A stretch of 51,151 bases of DNA, taken from Lachnospiraceae bacterium. GTDB lineage: Bacteria > Bacillota > Clostridia > Lachnospirales > Lachnospiraceae. The stretch spans positions 1 to 51,151 of the forward strand of contig SVFS01000010.1 in the NCBI GenBank assembly GCA_015056725.1, in the 5' to 3' direction. A program made the position numbers and the translations under genes. The notes beneath the pieces were generated by a model. That model ran no database searches and was not told the DNA's origin. It saw only the letters and a list, made by a program, of their open reading frames with translations. Shown piece by piece: positions 1 through 8,069 of the stretch (position 1 is its first letter; each line of letters begins with the position of its first letter).

Positions 1-2
1 AA

Positions 3-368
3 GAACCTGAAGTGATTGAATTTGAACATACCTTGGAGGAAATGCAAAGACTGGTGGGTGGAGGACTAATTCAGTCGATTTATCCGTTTGATGATGATGT
101 GGCACTGATTTGTAATGACGAAGGAAAGCTTATGGGAATGTCACCGAACCGTGCTCTGTATGACCTCCGAGGTAATATCTATGATATTATAGCGGGGGAT
201 TTTTTTATCTGCAGAGCACCTGTGGACAGTGATACATTTACAAGTCTTACTGAGGAGCAGATTGACAGATATTTGGAACACTTCCGATACCCTGAAGAGT
301 TTGTAAAAGTGTGGTCCAGGATTGAAGCTGTCAAGATAAAACCATGTGGCAGAGAACATGAGAGATGA
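3..368 (+). CDS. DUF3846-family protein, 5' end outside window
   Basis: The reading frame is open from the first bases, so the gene very likely begins upstream. A GTG at 12 is only an internal candidate start. The residues around VGG, IYPFDD and NRAL, followed by NIYDIIAG and then FFICR, match my memory of DUF3846 proteins. These are small proteins of unknown function that are common in conjugative elements of Clostridia, near the transfer genes. The stop codon lies inside a hairpin (361-390). Nothing in the sequence shows a catalytic role. Family assignment is from recall of the conserved motifs. Confidence 0.75.
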   Translation, partial: EPEVIEFEHTLEEMQRLVGGGLIQSIYPFDDDVALICNDEGKLMGMSPNRALYDLRGNIYDIIAGDFFICRAPVDSDTFTSLTEEQIDRYLEHFRYPEEFVKVWSRIEAVKIKPCGREHER

Positions 369-431
369 GGGCATTTTATTGCCCATCTCTGTCTTAGCAA
401 GCAGACCCTTTCTACTCCTGGTGCGAAAGGG
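361..431 (+). other. Two consecutive hairpins after the DUF3846 gene
   Basis: The first hairpin pairs AGAGAT (361-366) with ATCTCT (385-390) and GGGCA (369-373) with TGCCC (380-384). The second pairs CCCTTTC (406-412) with GAAAGGG (425-431). Neither is followed by a clear T tract, so a plain terminator is not convincing. They may be a structured RNA or leader element. No family is recognised. Confidence 0.4.
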
Positions 432-763
432 AAAACTCAGGGAGGACCCTATCAACCCCTATTTTGAAATATCAACATTTTAACAGTGATAATTCAGTAG
501 TCGATTATGACGAATTGTCCCAAAATCCATGGATGAAGAATTATTAGCATGGTGGTAAGTGATTTTGGCCGCAAAAAACTAGGCCACGTATGTGGCATGA
601 AGATATATGGAGTATCTCCCACAATTAACCCTATCATGTCAACCAGGATCTTGAGCGCGGCTCGTCCAAACATTCCTTCATCCGATTTTATGGGAGTAAA
701 GCAAGGCACTATCACTGAAACACGAGGTTAGTCCTTGATGGGCACGCCATTGCCTTCCTTGCT
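432..763. other. Stretch without a supported gene, left flank of the IS
   Basis: This interval holds only short frames (for example 549-731 on the plus strand and 494-715 on the minus strand) with no recognisable protein motif and no good ribosome site. It may be debris of a gene damaged when the insertion sequence arrived. I cannot name that gene. Confidence 0.4.
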
Positions 764-2188
764 ATACTCATATGTATTCCTAACACCTAATAGGTGAATT
801 AGGCAAGTTCAAGAATTTGTTTTTTTCTGACATCGCCCAATGCTTTGTCAGGATTATATAATTCTTTATATTTTACAACATGAAACATTATGCGCATGAG
901 TTTTAAACCTACAGCTAAAACAGCTTGGTCGTGTTTCAATTGATTGTTTTTTCGATGGCGCAGATATTGGTAATACGACATCATCTCCGGACTAACCAAC
1001 ATTCCTTTGTCGCCGATTAAATAGATAACCTTTCGAAGACCGGGACGCCCTCTCTTGCTAACTTTTGTTTTTCCTTTATGCTGTCCCGAACTTTGCTCTA
1101 CAAGATTTAATCCTGCCAGCTTACGTATTTGCTTCCAGTCATCGAATCGTGAAAGGTCGCCTGTTTCAGCAATGAAACTTGCGGCAGTGACCGAACCAAC
1201 GCCTGGAACGCTAGTTATGAACTTGTCGATGTCTAATGCTTGCATCAGTGCATCCATTAGACTGTCGCATTGTTCTATCTGTGAATCGACTAAATCTAAC
1301 TGGTCAATTAAGGCGTTTAATTTGAATCTGGCAGCCTCAACACCCTCGGTAACTCCTATGCTTCGAGAAGCCGTCGATATTAATCTTTCTGTAAAGGCAT
1401 TGCTGATTCTTATATGGCCTGTGGGGCTTTGCTCTTTCCACAATTCCCTTAGTTCAGAAGCAGAATACGATTTAATGTCTGCTGGAAACGGTGTAGTCCG
1501 AAAAATTATTTTTGATGACAAGCAGCTCATATTAAAGCCGATGCTTTCATATTCAGGGAAAAACTCATCCATGATAACAACGATATGATTATGTATGCGT
1601 TTTCTGTTGTCGGATATTTGTTCACGATATGTACGTAGAATCCTTAAATCTGCATAATGATCTTCCGGAAGGTATATATCGAAGTATCTTCCATCGCGAA
1701 TAAGGTGTGCAATTACAAGAGCATCCTTTTTATCATTTTTAGTTTGTGAATTATCTTCAAGCTCTTTCAATTGCTTGACGTGATACGGATTTACTCCAAC
1801 AACATGGATATTTTCATAGCTATTAAGATACCATGCAATTGCTCGCCAATAATGGCCTGAAGGTTCAAATCCTATGTAAATTTGTTCGTATTCAAATTTA
1901 GAGGACAGATTATGAATTTGATCAAGAAAATTTGTAAAACCTTCAATATCATTTGTAATTTTTATCGGTTTGCAAAGAACCTTTCCAATGGAATCTGTAA
2001 CTTGAGCCCAATGAATTTTCTTTGCTATATCGATACCAATTATTAAAGTTTTATCACAATTTTGAAGCATTTTAGATGTCATGAATATCACCTCCTGGAT
2101 AAATTATACACGGAGATATGCGGTATTGCTTTTAATTGATATTATCACATGATAGGAATGCTGAAACCCCAGAAAGGAGTATGAGTAT
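764..2188 (-). mobile_element. IS110-type insertion sequence (limits estimated)
   Basis: The element carries one transposase gene on the minus strand. A 9-bp inverted repeat, ATACTCATA at 764-772 and TATGAGTAT at 2180-2188, brackets it at about 1.4 kb, which is a usual size for IS110/IS1111 elements. The repeat may be subterminal, so the true ends could lie some bases outside. IS110 elements are known to encode a bridge RNA in a non-coding end. Here the candidate region is the roughly 100-170 bp upstream of the transposase start (2083 onward, read on the minus strand). A short hairpin (779-803) sits across the transposase stop. Confidence 0.65.
799..2082 (-). CDS. IS110-family DEDD transposase
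   Basis: The protein has the two-part build of IS110 recombinases. An N-terminal RuvC-like DEDD domain opens with IGIDIAKKIHWA. A C-terminal Transposase_20 domain carries the PGVGSVTAA helix-hairpin-helix-like motif and the GQHKGKTKVSKRGRPGLRK region. Length is 427 residues, normal for the family. I chose the ATG at 2082 over the GTG at 2091 because AGGAGG lies seven bases upstream of that ATG on the minus strand. The frame is intact, so the transposase may be active. These enzymes move DNA with an RNA guide made from the element's non-coding end. Confidence 0.93.
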   Translation of the reverse strand: MTSKMLQNCDKTLIIGIDIAKKIHWAQVTDSIGKVLCKPIKITNDIEGFTNFLDQIHNLSSKFEYEQIYIGFEPSGHYWRAIAWYLNSYENIHVVGVNPYHVKQLKELEDNSQTKNDKKDALVIAHLIRDGRYFDIYLPEDHYADLRILRTYREQISDNRKRIHNHIVVIMDEFFPEYESIGFNMSCLSSKIIFRTTPFPADIKSYSASELRELWKEQSPTGHIRISNAFTERLISTASRSIGVTEGVEAARFKLNALIDQLDLVDSQIEQCDSLMDALMQALDIDKFITSVPGVGSVTAASFIAETGDLSRFDDWKQIRKLAGLNLVEQSSGQHKGKTKVSKRGRPGLRKVIYLIGDKGMLVSPEMMSYYQYLRHRKNNQLKHDQAVLAVGLKLMRIMFHVVKYKELYNPDKALGDVRKKQILELA

Positions 2189-2258
2189 TGTTTTATTTAC
2201 AGGTGAGTGGTATAATTTAATGTAGAAACCTAAATTATAATTAAAAAGGATTTATGAC

Positions 2259-2792
2259 ATGTATAAGTATGATATACCCTATCCAAAAGAAGGACAGATG
2301 ACATTAACTCTAGATGGAATTCCTATTAACGTATCAAAAAAGAAATCTTATCTAATGGGGAAGATGTATGCTCATAGAGCTTCTGTTTGTGAAGCTGATG
2401 GCGTATGTCCAGCAACGAAATATGAGATTATTGAAGCAGATGGCAAAGTTGTTTTTAGCAAGTTTTTTTCTGAAGGAGAAAAAGTTTTTTCCGAAGAACC
2501 TTATCATAAGATTAAAAAAGAAAAAGTCAACTATGTTAGTAAAAATGGATTTAATCTGATTGCAGATGAAGAAGGAAAAATCATAACAGATGAAGAACTT
2601 ATGCATGTTCTTTATGATTTAATTTATGTTTGTCGTTTACCTATTTCGAATTCTAGAGAAGTAGCAGTTCAGCTGGCAACTTACAAACCAACAACAAAGG
2701 ATAAATTTGTGTCCCTTAAAGGTTTGGGAGAAAAGAAATATGATAAATGCGGAGAGTTACTTATGGATGTAATAAAGAAACATTCCGAATAA
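2259..2792 (+). CDS. HRDC-like domain protein of unknown role
   Basis: The protein has 177 residues. The C-terminal third (about residues 112-175) contains LPISNSREVA, then KFVSLKGLGEKKYDKCGELL, which fits an HRDC domain. That helical nucleic-acid-binding module is usually found at the end of RecQ helicases and RNase D. The N-terminal part has no match I know. Stand-alone HRDC proteins occur in mobile elements. The gene sits between the insertion sequence and the transfer operon and is followed by a terminator-like hairpin, so it is probably its own transcript. Function is not established. Confidence 0.6.
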   Translation: MYKYDIPYPKEGQMTLTLDGIPINVSKKKSYLMGKMYAHRASVCEADGVCPATKYEIIEADGKVVFSKFFSEGEKVFSEEPYHKIKKEKVNYVSKNGFNLIADEEGKIITDEELMHVLYDLIYVCRLPISNSREVAVQLATYKPTTKDKFVSLKGLGEKKYDKCGELLMDVIKKHSE

Positions 2793-2819
2793 TAAAAAAT
2801 ATTGGTTGGTAGATATTCA

Positions 2820-2852
2820 CAGCAGGCTTAGAAGAGTCTGCTGTTATATTTT
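2820..2852 (+). terminator. Hairpin before mobC, terminator-like
   Basis: CAGCAGGCT (2820-2828) pairs with AGTCTGCTG (2835-2843) with one G-U pair, and TTATATTTT follows. It can end the HRDC-protein transcript. Because it lies just before the relaxosome genes, it could also be part of the transfer-origin region. No nick-site motif was recognised. Confidence 0.5.
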
Positions 2853-2862
2853 GGGGGATAAT

Positions 2863-3195
2863 ATGAAACGACAGGTAAAGAAACAGATTTGGCTGACTGA
2901 AGAGGAAGAAGAGCTTTTAGAAGGACATGCACAAAAGGCGTGTCTTACAGAGTCCAGTTTTCTTCGCATGGTCATGTGTGGTTGTATTCCGAAGGAAAAA
3001 CCAGATAAAGAATTTTATGAAAGGATGCGGCAGATGGATGCTTTTATGCAGCGGTTAGAGTATCTAATTGATCTTCTGAAATATGGTGAGCAGGTACAGT
3101 GTGAAGAACTAAATTCAGAAATTCATCGCTGGCACCAGTTTCAGCTTGATGTCGAAGAACGATTCCTAGCTCCGGAAAAAGTTCCATGGCTGTAA
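2863..3195 (+). CDS. mobC: MobC-type relaxosome accessory protein
   Basis: This 110-residue protein starts with a ribbon-helix-helix-like stretch (VKKQIWLTEEEEELLEGHA) followed by ESSFLRMVMCG, typical of MobC/BacM proteins. They bind the transfer origin and help the relaxase open the DNA. I chose the ATG at 2863, behind GGGGGATAAT, and not the upstream frame start at 2806, which has no ribosome site. The gene overlaps the relaxase gene by 10 bp, so the two are probably translationally coupled. It opens the transfer operon. Confidence 0.85.
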   Translation: MKRQVKKQIWLTEEEEELLEGHAQKACLTESSFLRMVMCGCIPKEKPDKEFYERMRQMDAFMQRLEYLIDLLKYGEQVQCEELNSEIHRWHQFQLDVEERFLAPEKVPWL

Positions 3196-4499
3196 CAAAG
3201 ATATGGTCAGTACGTGGACGGCTGGATCATCCAATAGACTACGCCATAAATCCGGAAAAGACCAATGCAAAACTGGCAGAGAAAGAACTGGATTCTCTAG
3301 AAGATGTAATGAACTACACTGTTAATGAGGAAAAGACAGAGAAGAAGTTCTATGTATCGGGTATTAACTGCAATCCAGCTATCGCCCGGCAACAGTTTCA
3401 GACTGTGAAGGCGCAGTTTGGAAAAGAAGGGGGTATTATTGCATACCATGGATATCAGAGTTTTGCAGAAGGGGAAGTTACACCGCAGCAAGCCCATGAG
3501 ATTGGGATGGAGCTGGCCAAGGCTATTTGGGGCGAAGGTTATCAAGTGATAGTTGCAACCCATCTCAATACGAAATGTTTGCACAATCATTTTGTGGTGA
3601 ACTCTGTGTCCTTTTTGGATGGGAAACGTTGCAGACAGAAGCAATGGACAGACATCTCCAAAATCAACGACGAAATCTGCAGAAAGTATCAACTGGATGT
3701 GGTGGAAGGTCATGGTCGAGGGATTCCATACCAGTTGGCTAAAGCGGAACGGGAAGGTGCACTGACCAGACTGAACATTGCAAAAGTGGCCATTGATGAT
3801 GCGCTATCGGTCAGTTGCAATCTGCGTGAGCTTCGGTATCATCTATCAACGATGGGATATATCTGCCAGTTTGATGAGAACCGGAAATACTGGACCATAC
3901 GTCAGGAAGAGTGGAAAAGGCCGATTCGCCTGATACGGATGGGAGAAGAGTACAGTAACGATAATATTCGCAAGAGGCTCAGAGATAATACGCCTGAAGT
4001 CCGAAAGGGTATTGTTTACAGAGATATCCGCAAGTGCCGCAGACGTAGCCATACCATGAAGAAAGGTAAATCACGGAAAATCAGTGGTCTGAGAGGACTA
4101 TATTATCATTACTGCTATCTGCTTGGATATATGCCAAAACGAAATATGAAACCATACCAGGTGTCACCTGCACTGCGGGATGACCTAATAAAACTGAATG
4201 AAATATCCAAGGAAGTGAGGCTGCTTCAGGAACATCGTATTGATGACCTGCAGCAGCTTTTTGATTACAGGAAAAACTGTAATGAAAGGATATTTGAGAT
4301 TCGCGCACAGATTAAAAACGCTCAATCTAAGAAAGGTGCAGACAAAACAGAAATAGGGTTGCTGAAGGGTGAACTGAAAAAACTCAGATTTCAGATTATC
4401 CTGTGTGACAGAATAACGCGCAGAAGTCAGCAGATGAACGAAAAACTGCAACAAGTGTGCGAAGAACAAAATAGAAAGCGAGAGGAGCTGATAAAATGA
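3186..4499 (+). CDS. MOBP-type relaxase (VirD2/MobA-like)
   Basis: Relaxases nick one strand at the transfer origin, stay bound to the 5' end and lead the strand into the recipient. The N-terminal domain contains the metal-binding motif HLNTKCLHNHF (about residues 125-136) and YAINPEKT near the N-terminus, where this family often has its nucleophilic tyrosine. The region GYQSFAEGEVTPQQAHEIG is typical of the Tn1549-like relaxases. The C-terminal part is basic and predicted coiled-coil. Length is 437 residues. It overlaps mobC and the next gene by a few bases. Confidence 0.93.
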   Translation: MAVTKIWSVRGRLDHPIDYAINPEKTNAKLAEKELDSLEDVMNYTVNEEKTEKKFYVSGINCNPAIARQQFQTVKAQFGKEGGIIAYHGYQSFAEGEVTPQQAHEIGMELAKAIWGEGYQVIVATHLNTKCLHNHFVVNSVSFLDGKRCRQKQWTDISKINDEICRKYQLDVVEGHGRGIPYQLAKAEREGALTRLNIAKVAIDDALSVSCNLRELRYHLSTMGYICQFDENRKYWTIRQEEWKRPIRLIRMGEEYSNDNIRKRLRDNTPEVRKGIVYRDIRKCRRRSHTMKKGKSRKISGLRGLYYHYCYLLGYMPKRNMKPYQVSPALRDDLIKLNEISKEVRLLQEHRIDDLQQLFDYRKNCNERIFEIRAQIKNAQSKKGADKTEIGLLKGELKKLRFQIILCDRITRRSQQMNEKLQQVCEEQNRKREELIK

Positions 4500-5062
4500 T
4501 GCATGGAGCAGATGCGGCAGAACAGATGGTTCGTCTGTCGCTGGAAGGCATGGAAGTGGTACTGCGTGTCAGCGGCACCGGAGCAAAGAATCTGGCTGTT
4601 CTTATGGCTGCGGCAATCAGAGAAGAAAAACAGACTCTTGGTAAGACCAGTCTGACCAGTCTGATTAAGTCTGGCAGGGAACTTACTGTATTCAGCATTC
4701 CGGAAGAAGACCTTGCAGCCTTCAAACGGGAGGCAAAGAGGTATGGAGTGCTGTACAGTGATATTAAAGACCGGAGTAATTCCGATGAACCAATCATCGA
4801 CATAATCACCAGAGCAGAGGATGCACCGAAAATTAACCGCATTATTGAGCGGTTCCAGCTGGCAACGGTAAAGGAAAAACAATCCCCAAACCAGTCCAGG
4901 ACCAGAGAAGACCTTCGGTCCGGAAGCAACTACAGGCATCAAGATATGACCCGTACCAGAGACGAAGCAGATAACGAGCGTCCATCGGTACGGGACAAAT
5001 TAAGTGCACTGCGGCAGCAGCATACCAGAGGAGGCGTAGTACTTCATGATAGGGAACGATAA
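4496..5062 (+). CDS. PcfB-family protein (DUF3801)
   Basis: The protein has 188 residues with a conserved N-terminal region (LSLEGMEVVLRVSGTGAKNLAVL) that I recognise from the PcfB/DUF3801 family. In plasmid pCF10, PcfB works with the coupling protein PcfC and the relaxase. The C-terminal 60 residues are polar and probably disordered. The start overlaps the relaxase stop (ATGA), and the end overlaps the coupling-protein gene by 17 bp. That fits a relaxosome-to-channel adaptor. Confidence 0.87.
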   Translation: MMHGADAAEQMVRLSLEGMEVVLRVSGTGAKNLAVLMAAAIREEKQTLGKTSLTSLIKSGRELTVFSIPEEDLAAFKREAKRYGVLYSDIKDRSNSDEPIIDIITRAEDAPKINRIIERFQLATVKEKQSPNQSRTREDLRSGSNYRHQDMTRTRDEADNERPSVRDKLSALRQQHTRGGVVLHDRER

Positions 5063-6773
5063 GCGAACAGAAATGATTGTTCTGACGTTGGCAGGATTGC
5101 CGATAGCAATTTGGCTTGGGCTGATTTTCGCTCCGTATCTGGAAGATGGCCTGATTGACTTTATAACAGAAATCGCAAGAGGGAATGTAGGACCACTGAA
5201 AGTCACGTTTTGCAGTGACAGTCTGAAATCAGTGGTTCTATTTCTTTTTTTGTATCTATTCGGGATTACGCTTTACGTCAGCACCAGAAAGAATTACAGA
5301 CATGGTGAAGAACATGGTTCTGCCAAATGGGGGAATCCACTGGAGATAAACCGGAAGTATCTGCAGAAACCGCAGAATGCAAACCTTTTGCTGACCCAGA
5401 ACGTCCACCTCGGGCTAAACGGCAAAATCCATCTGCGAAACCTGAATGTACTGGTTATCGGCGGCAGCGGCGCAGGTAAAACCAGGTTTTATTGCAAACC
5501 AAACATCATGCAGGCCAACACGTCCTTCGTTGTACTGGATCCGAAAGGAGAAATTTTGCGGGACCTGGGGTATCTGCTGGAGGACGAAGGCTATGAAATC
5601 CGCGTGCTGGATCTGATAAATATGGAGAAGAGCCACTGCTACAATCCGTTTGTGTATCTGCAGACGGATAACGATGTGCAGCGTTTGGTGACCAACCTGT
5701 TTAAGAGTACCACACCAAAGGGCAGCCAAAGCAACGACCCGTTTTGGGATACTTCGGCCAGTATGCTTCTGATGGCATTGATGTTTTATCTGAAGTACGA
5801 GGCACCGGAGGAGGAACAGAACTTCGCTATGGTGTTGGAACTGCTCCGTGCTGGTGACGTGAGCGAGGAAGACAGCGATAGACCAAGTGACCTGGACAAT
5901 CTGTTTTTTGATTTGGAGGAGAAAAAGCCTGGTCATATTGCTGTGAAATATTATCGGGATTACCGCAGTGGATCAGCGAAGACCCTGAAATCCATTCAAA
6001 TTACCCTGGCATCCAGACTGGAGAAGTTCAATCTGGAGAGCCTGGCTGGGTTGACCATGACGGACGAGATGAATCTGCCTTCCCTGGGTGAAAAGAAGGT
6101 GGCACTCTTTGCACTGATACCGGATAATGACACTTCTTTCAATTTCCTGGTCAGCATATTGTACACCCAGCTTTTTCAGCAGCTGTTTTACATTGCGGAT
6201 CACAAATACGGTGGCAGCCTTCCGGTGCACTGCCATTTTGTCATGGACGAGTTTGCAAATGTGTCGCTGCCGGATGACTTTGACAAAATCCTTTCCGTCA
6301 TGCGTTCACGTGAAGTATCGGTATCCATCATCCTGCAGAACCTGGCACAGCTGAAGGCACTCTTTGAGAAACAGTGGGAGTCCATTGTGGGTAACTGCGA
6401 TACTTTCCTGTACCTGGGCGGCAATGAGCAAGGAACACATAAATATGTCAGTGAACTGCTGGGAAAGGAAACTATCGATACCAATACGTTTGGAAAGACC
6501 AGTGGCAGGAGCGGAAGCTATTCGACCAATTACCAAAACAGTGGCCGCGAGTTGTTGTCACCGGACGAAGTACGGATGCTGGACAATCGGGACGCGCTGC
6601 TGTTTATCCGCGGTGAAAGACCGGTACGCGACAGAAAGTATGATATTTTGCGGCACCCGAATCTGAAGAAAACTGCAGATGGCAGAATGCCAGTATACAG
6701 GCATGGTCAGGTGAACCATGCAGTTGGAATAATACAAATTTCGGAGGTTAAAAGAAATGAAGAATACGAATAA
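5046..6773 (+). CDS. VirD4/TraG-type coupling ATPase (T4CP)
   Basis: This is the inner-membrane ATPase that brings the relaxase-DNA complex to the secretion channel. Two N-terminal membrane segments (about residues 8-30 and 55-78) are followed by GEEHGSAKWG, Walker A GGSGAGKT (about residue 139), and Walker B HFVMDEFAN (about residue 396). The length of 575 residues is normal. It lies between PcfB and the Maff2 gene with short overlaps on both sides. No defects are seen. Confidence 0.96.
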   Translation: MIGNDKRTEMIVLTLAGLPIAIWLGLIFAPYLEDGLIDFITEIARGNVGPLKVTFCSDSLKSVVLFLFLYLFGITLYVSTRKNYRHGEEHGSAKWGNPLEINRKYLQKPQNANLLLTQNVHLGLNGKIHLRNLNVLVIGGSGAGKTRFYCKPNIMQANTSFVVLDPKGEILRDLGYLLEDEGYEIRVLDLINMEKSHCYNPFVYLQTDNDVQRLVTNLFKSTTPKGSQSNDPFWDTSASMLLMALMFYLKYEAPEEEQNFAMVLELLRAGDVSEEDSDRPSDLDNLFFDLEEKKPGHIAVKYYRDYRSGSAKTLKSIQITLASRLEKFNLESLAGLTMTDEMNLPSLGEKKVALFALIPDNDTSFNFLVSILYTQLFQQLFYIADHKYGGSLPVHCHFVMDEFANVSLPDDFDKILSVMRSREVSVSIILQNLAQLKALFEKQWESIVGNCDTFLYLGGNEQGTHKYVSELLGKETIDTNTFGKTSGRSGSYSTNYQNSGRELLSPDEVRMLDNRDALLFIRGERPVRDRKYDILRHPNLKKTADGRMPVYRHGQVNHAVGIIQISEVKRNEEYE

Positions 6774-7095
6774 GCCTATTTTTATGAAGAAACCTAAAAA
6801 ACAGAGATATTTGCTGTACATAATAGCTGCAGTTATTTTGGCATTATGTTGGTCTGATGCAGCGTTTGCATCCGGCGGTACTTCTGATCCAATTGCGGTG
6901 GTGAACAATCTTTCGGACTTTATGTTTTCCCTGGTAAGAGCTGTAGGAATGATTATGATTGGGCTTGGTATCGTGCAGGTAGGGCTTTCACTGAAAGGCC
7001 ATGATCCGTCGCAGAGAGCAAATGGGATATTGACTGTGGCAGGTGGAATTATCATTGCGTTTGCGAAGGAGATAATGGTGATGATTGCAGGGTAA
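6757..7095 (+). CDS. Maff2-family pilin-like membrane protein (VirB2-like)
   Basis: The protein has 112 residues. A signal-like hydrophobic segment ends at AFASGG, followed by two further hydrophobic stretches around VRAVGMIMIGLGIV and GGIIIAFAKEI. This is the pattern of Maff2 proteins found between VirD4 and VirB6 in Tn1549-like elements. They are thought to fill the VirB2 position. The ATG at 6757 follows GGAGGTTAAAAGA and overlaps the coupling-protein gene by 17 bp. Confidence 0.88.
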   Translation: MKNTNKPIFMKKPKKQRYLLYIIAAVILALCWSDAAFASGGTSDPIAVVNNLSDFMFSLVRAVGMIMIGLGIVQVGLSLKGHDPSQRANGILTVAGGIIIAFAKEIMVMIAG

Positions 7096-7178
7096 AATTT
7101 TATTGAATTAACAAGAATCAAGGAGTAAAATTGTATGGAAAAAGTAAATTAAATATGTTCCGAAAGGCGGGTATTGTA

Positions 7179-7988
7179 ATGCACAAAGATAAAAATTTTT
7201 TCCTATGGAAAATTATTCTATCAATTGCTAGTTTTGTTATAATAATATTGTCAAAAAGTGAAATTAATTGGGATGATTTCTCAAAAAACTATTTTGATGG
7301 AGTTTTAGCAAAAGAAATTATTTATGATTTGAGTGTAGGAATCTTTTCTGCAATGATATTAATATGGTTTATTGATGAAATTAACGAACGTATACAAGCA
7401 AAGAAACAACGAGAGGAAAGGGTACTTAAAATAAAACGAGCAGACAGATTGTTGCAACCTTATATAGAACGTTATAAATTATTCCTTTATTGTCTTATAA
7501 CCCCAATTGAAAATCGGAATTTTTCTGATTATGAAATTCAACAAGATTTCTTGCTTAAAGATATGCGGGATTTATATAAGACAACGCTTATTTTAAGTGA
7601 AGGGATATTTAATACTAGTATTGGGTGTTTTATTAAAGCAGAATCCGAACTTAAAGATAAAATAGAAAATATGATAATGGAGGTGGAACTTTTAGATTAT
7701 CCTGAGTTGCAAGAGAGCTTGGTAGAATTTGTTGAAACATCATTGAAATATAATGAAAAAGATGCATGGCTAAAGGCACAAACTACGAGATTGAGCGGTA
7801 CGCAAACATTAGCTGAAATGGCAGTTGATATTTTGCAGAATAACGCTGATGATTGGTATATTGAAGTTCAAAATGGAAAGACTATGAATGGAAATATAGT
7901 TCTTACATATTTTGCATTATATGAGATGATAAAAGGCGAGTATGCAGCTCTATCCAAATATGAAAATGAAATAAATAAAGTTAACTAA
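7179..7988 (+). CDS. AT-rich cargo gene in the transfer operon: 2TM protein of unknown function
   Basis: The protein has 269 residues with two N-terminal membrane segments (about residues 8-27 and 48-70, the second ending at IWFIDEINER). A long charged helical cytoplasmic part follows. I chose the ATG at 7179, eight bases after AAAGGCGG. A TTG at 7131 is the alternative. Base composition is clearly more AT-rich than the transfer genes on both sides, and a strong terminator-like hairpin follows at 8015-8050. It splits the usual Maff2-VirB6 neighbours. I do not recognise a family. An exclusion or defence cargo gene is possible but unproven. Confidence 0.75.
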   Translation: MHKDKNFFLWKIILSIASFVIIILSKSEINWDDFSKNYFDGVLAKEIIYDLSVGIFSAMILIWFIDEINERIQAKKQREERVLKIKRADRLLQPYIERYKLFLYCLITPIENRNFSDYEIQQDFLLKDMRDLYKTTLILSEGIFNTSIGCFIKAESELKDKIENMIMEVELLDYPELQESLVEFVETSLKYNEKDAWLKAQTTRLSGTQTLAEMAVDILQNNADDWYIEVQNGKTMNGNIVLTYFALYEMIKGEYAALSKYENEINKVN

Positions 7989-8014
7989 GGTAGTCAGATA
8001 AAGGTATAACTTAC

Positions 8015-8050
8015 AATCGTCATCTCCGGATGGCGATTTTCTACTTTTTG
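8015..8050 (+). terminator. Terminator-like hairpin inside the transfer operon
   Basis: AATCGTCATC (8015-8024) pairs with GATGGCGATT (8029-8038) around a TCCG loop, with one G-U pair. TTCTACTTTTT follows. The virB6 ribosome site starts only about 15 bases later. It would end or attenuate transcription between the cargo gene and virB6. Confidence 0.7.
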
Positions 8051-8069
8051 ACGACGAGGAGGTGATTTT

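Noticed and set aside
494-731. Short frames on both strands left of the IS (60 and 73 codons)
   Set aside because: No recognisable motif, no good ribosome site, and they overlap each other on opposite strands.
1055-1588. 177-codon plus-strand frame opposite the transposase
   Set aside because: It is the antisense shadow of a clearly conserved IS110 transposase.
2793-2862. Transfer origin (oriT)
   Set aside because: Position before mobC is suitable and there is a hairpin, but no nick-site sequence that I can name, so it is listed only as a hairpin.
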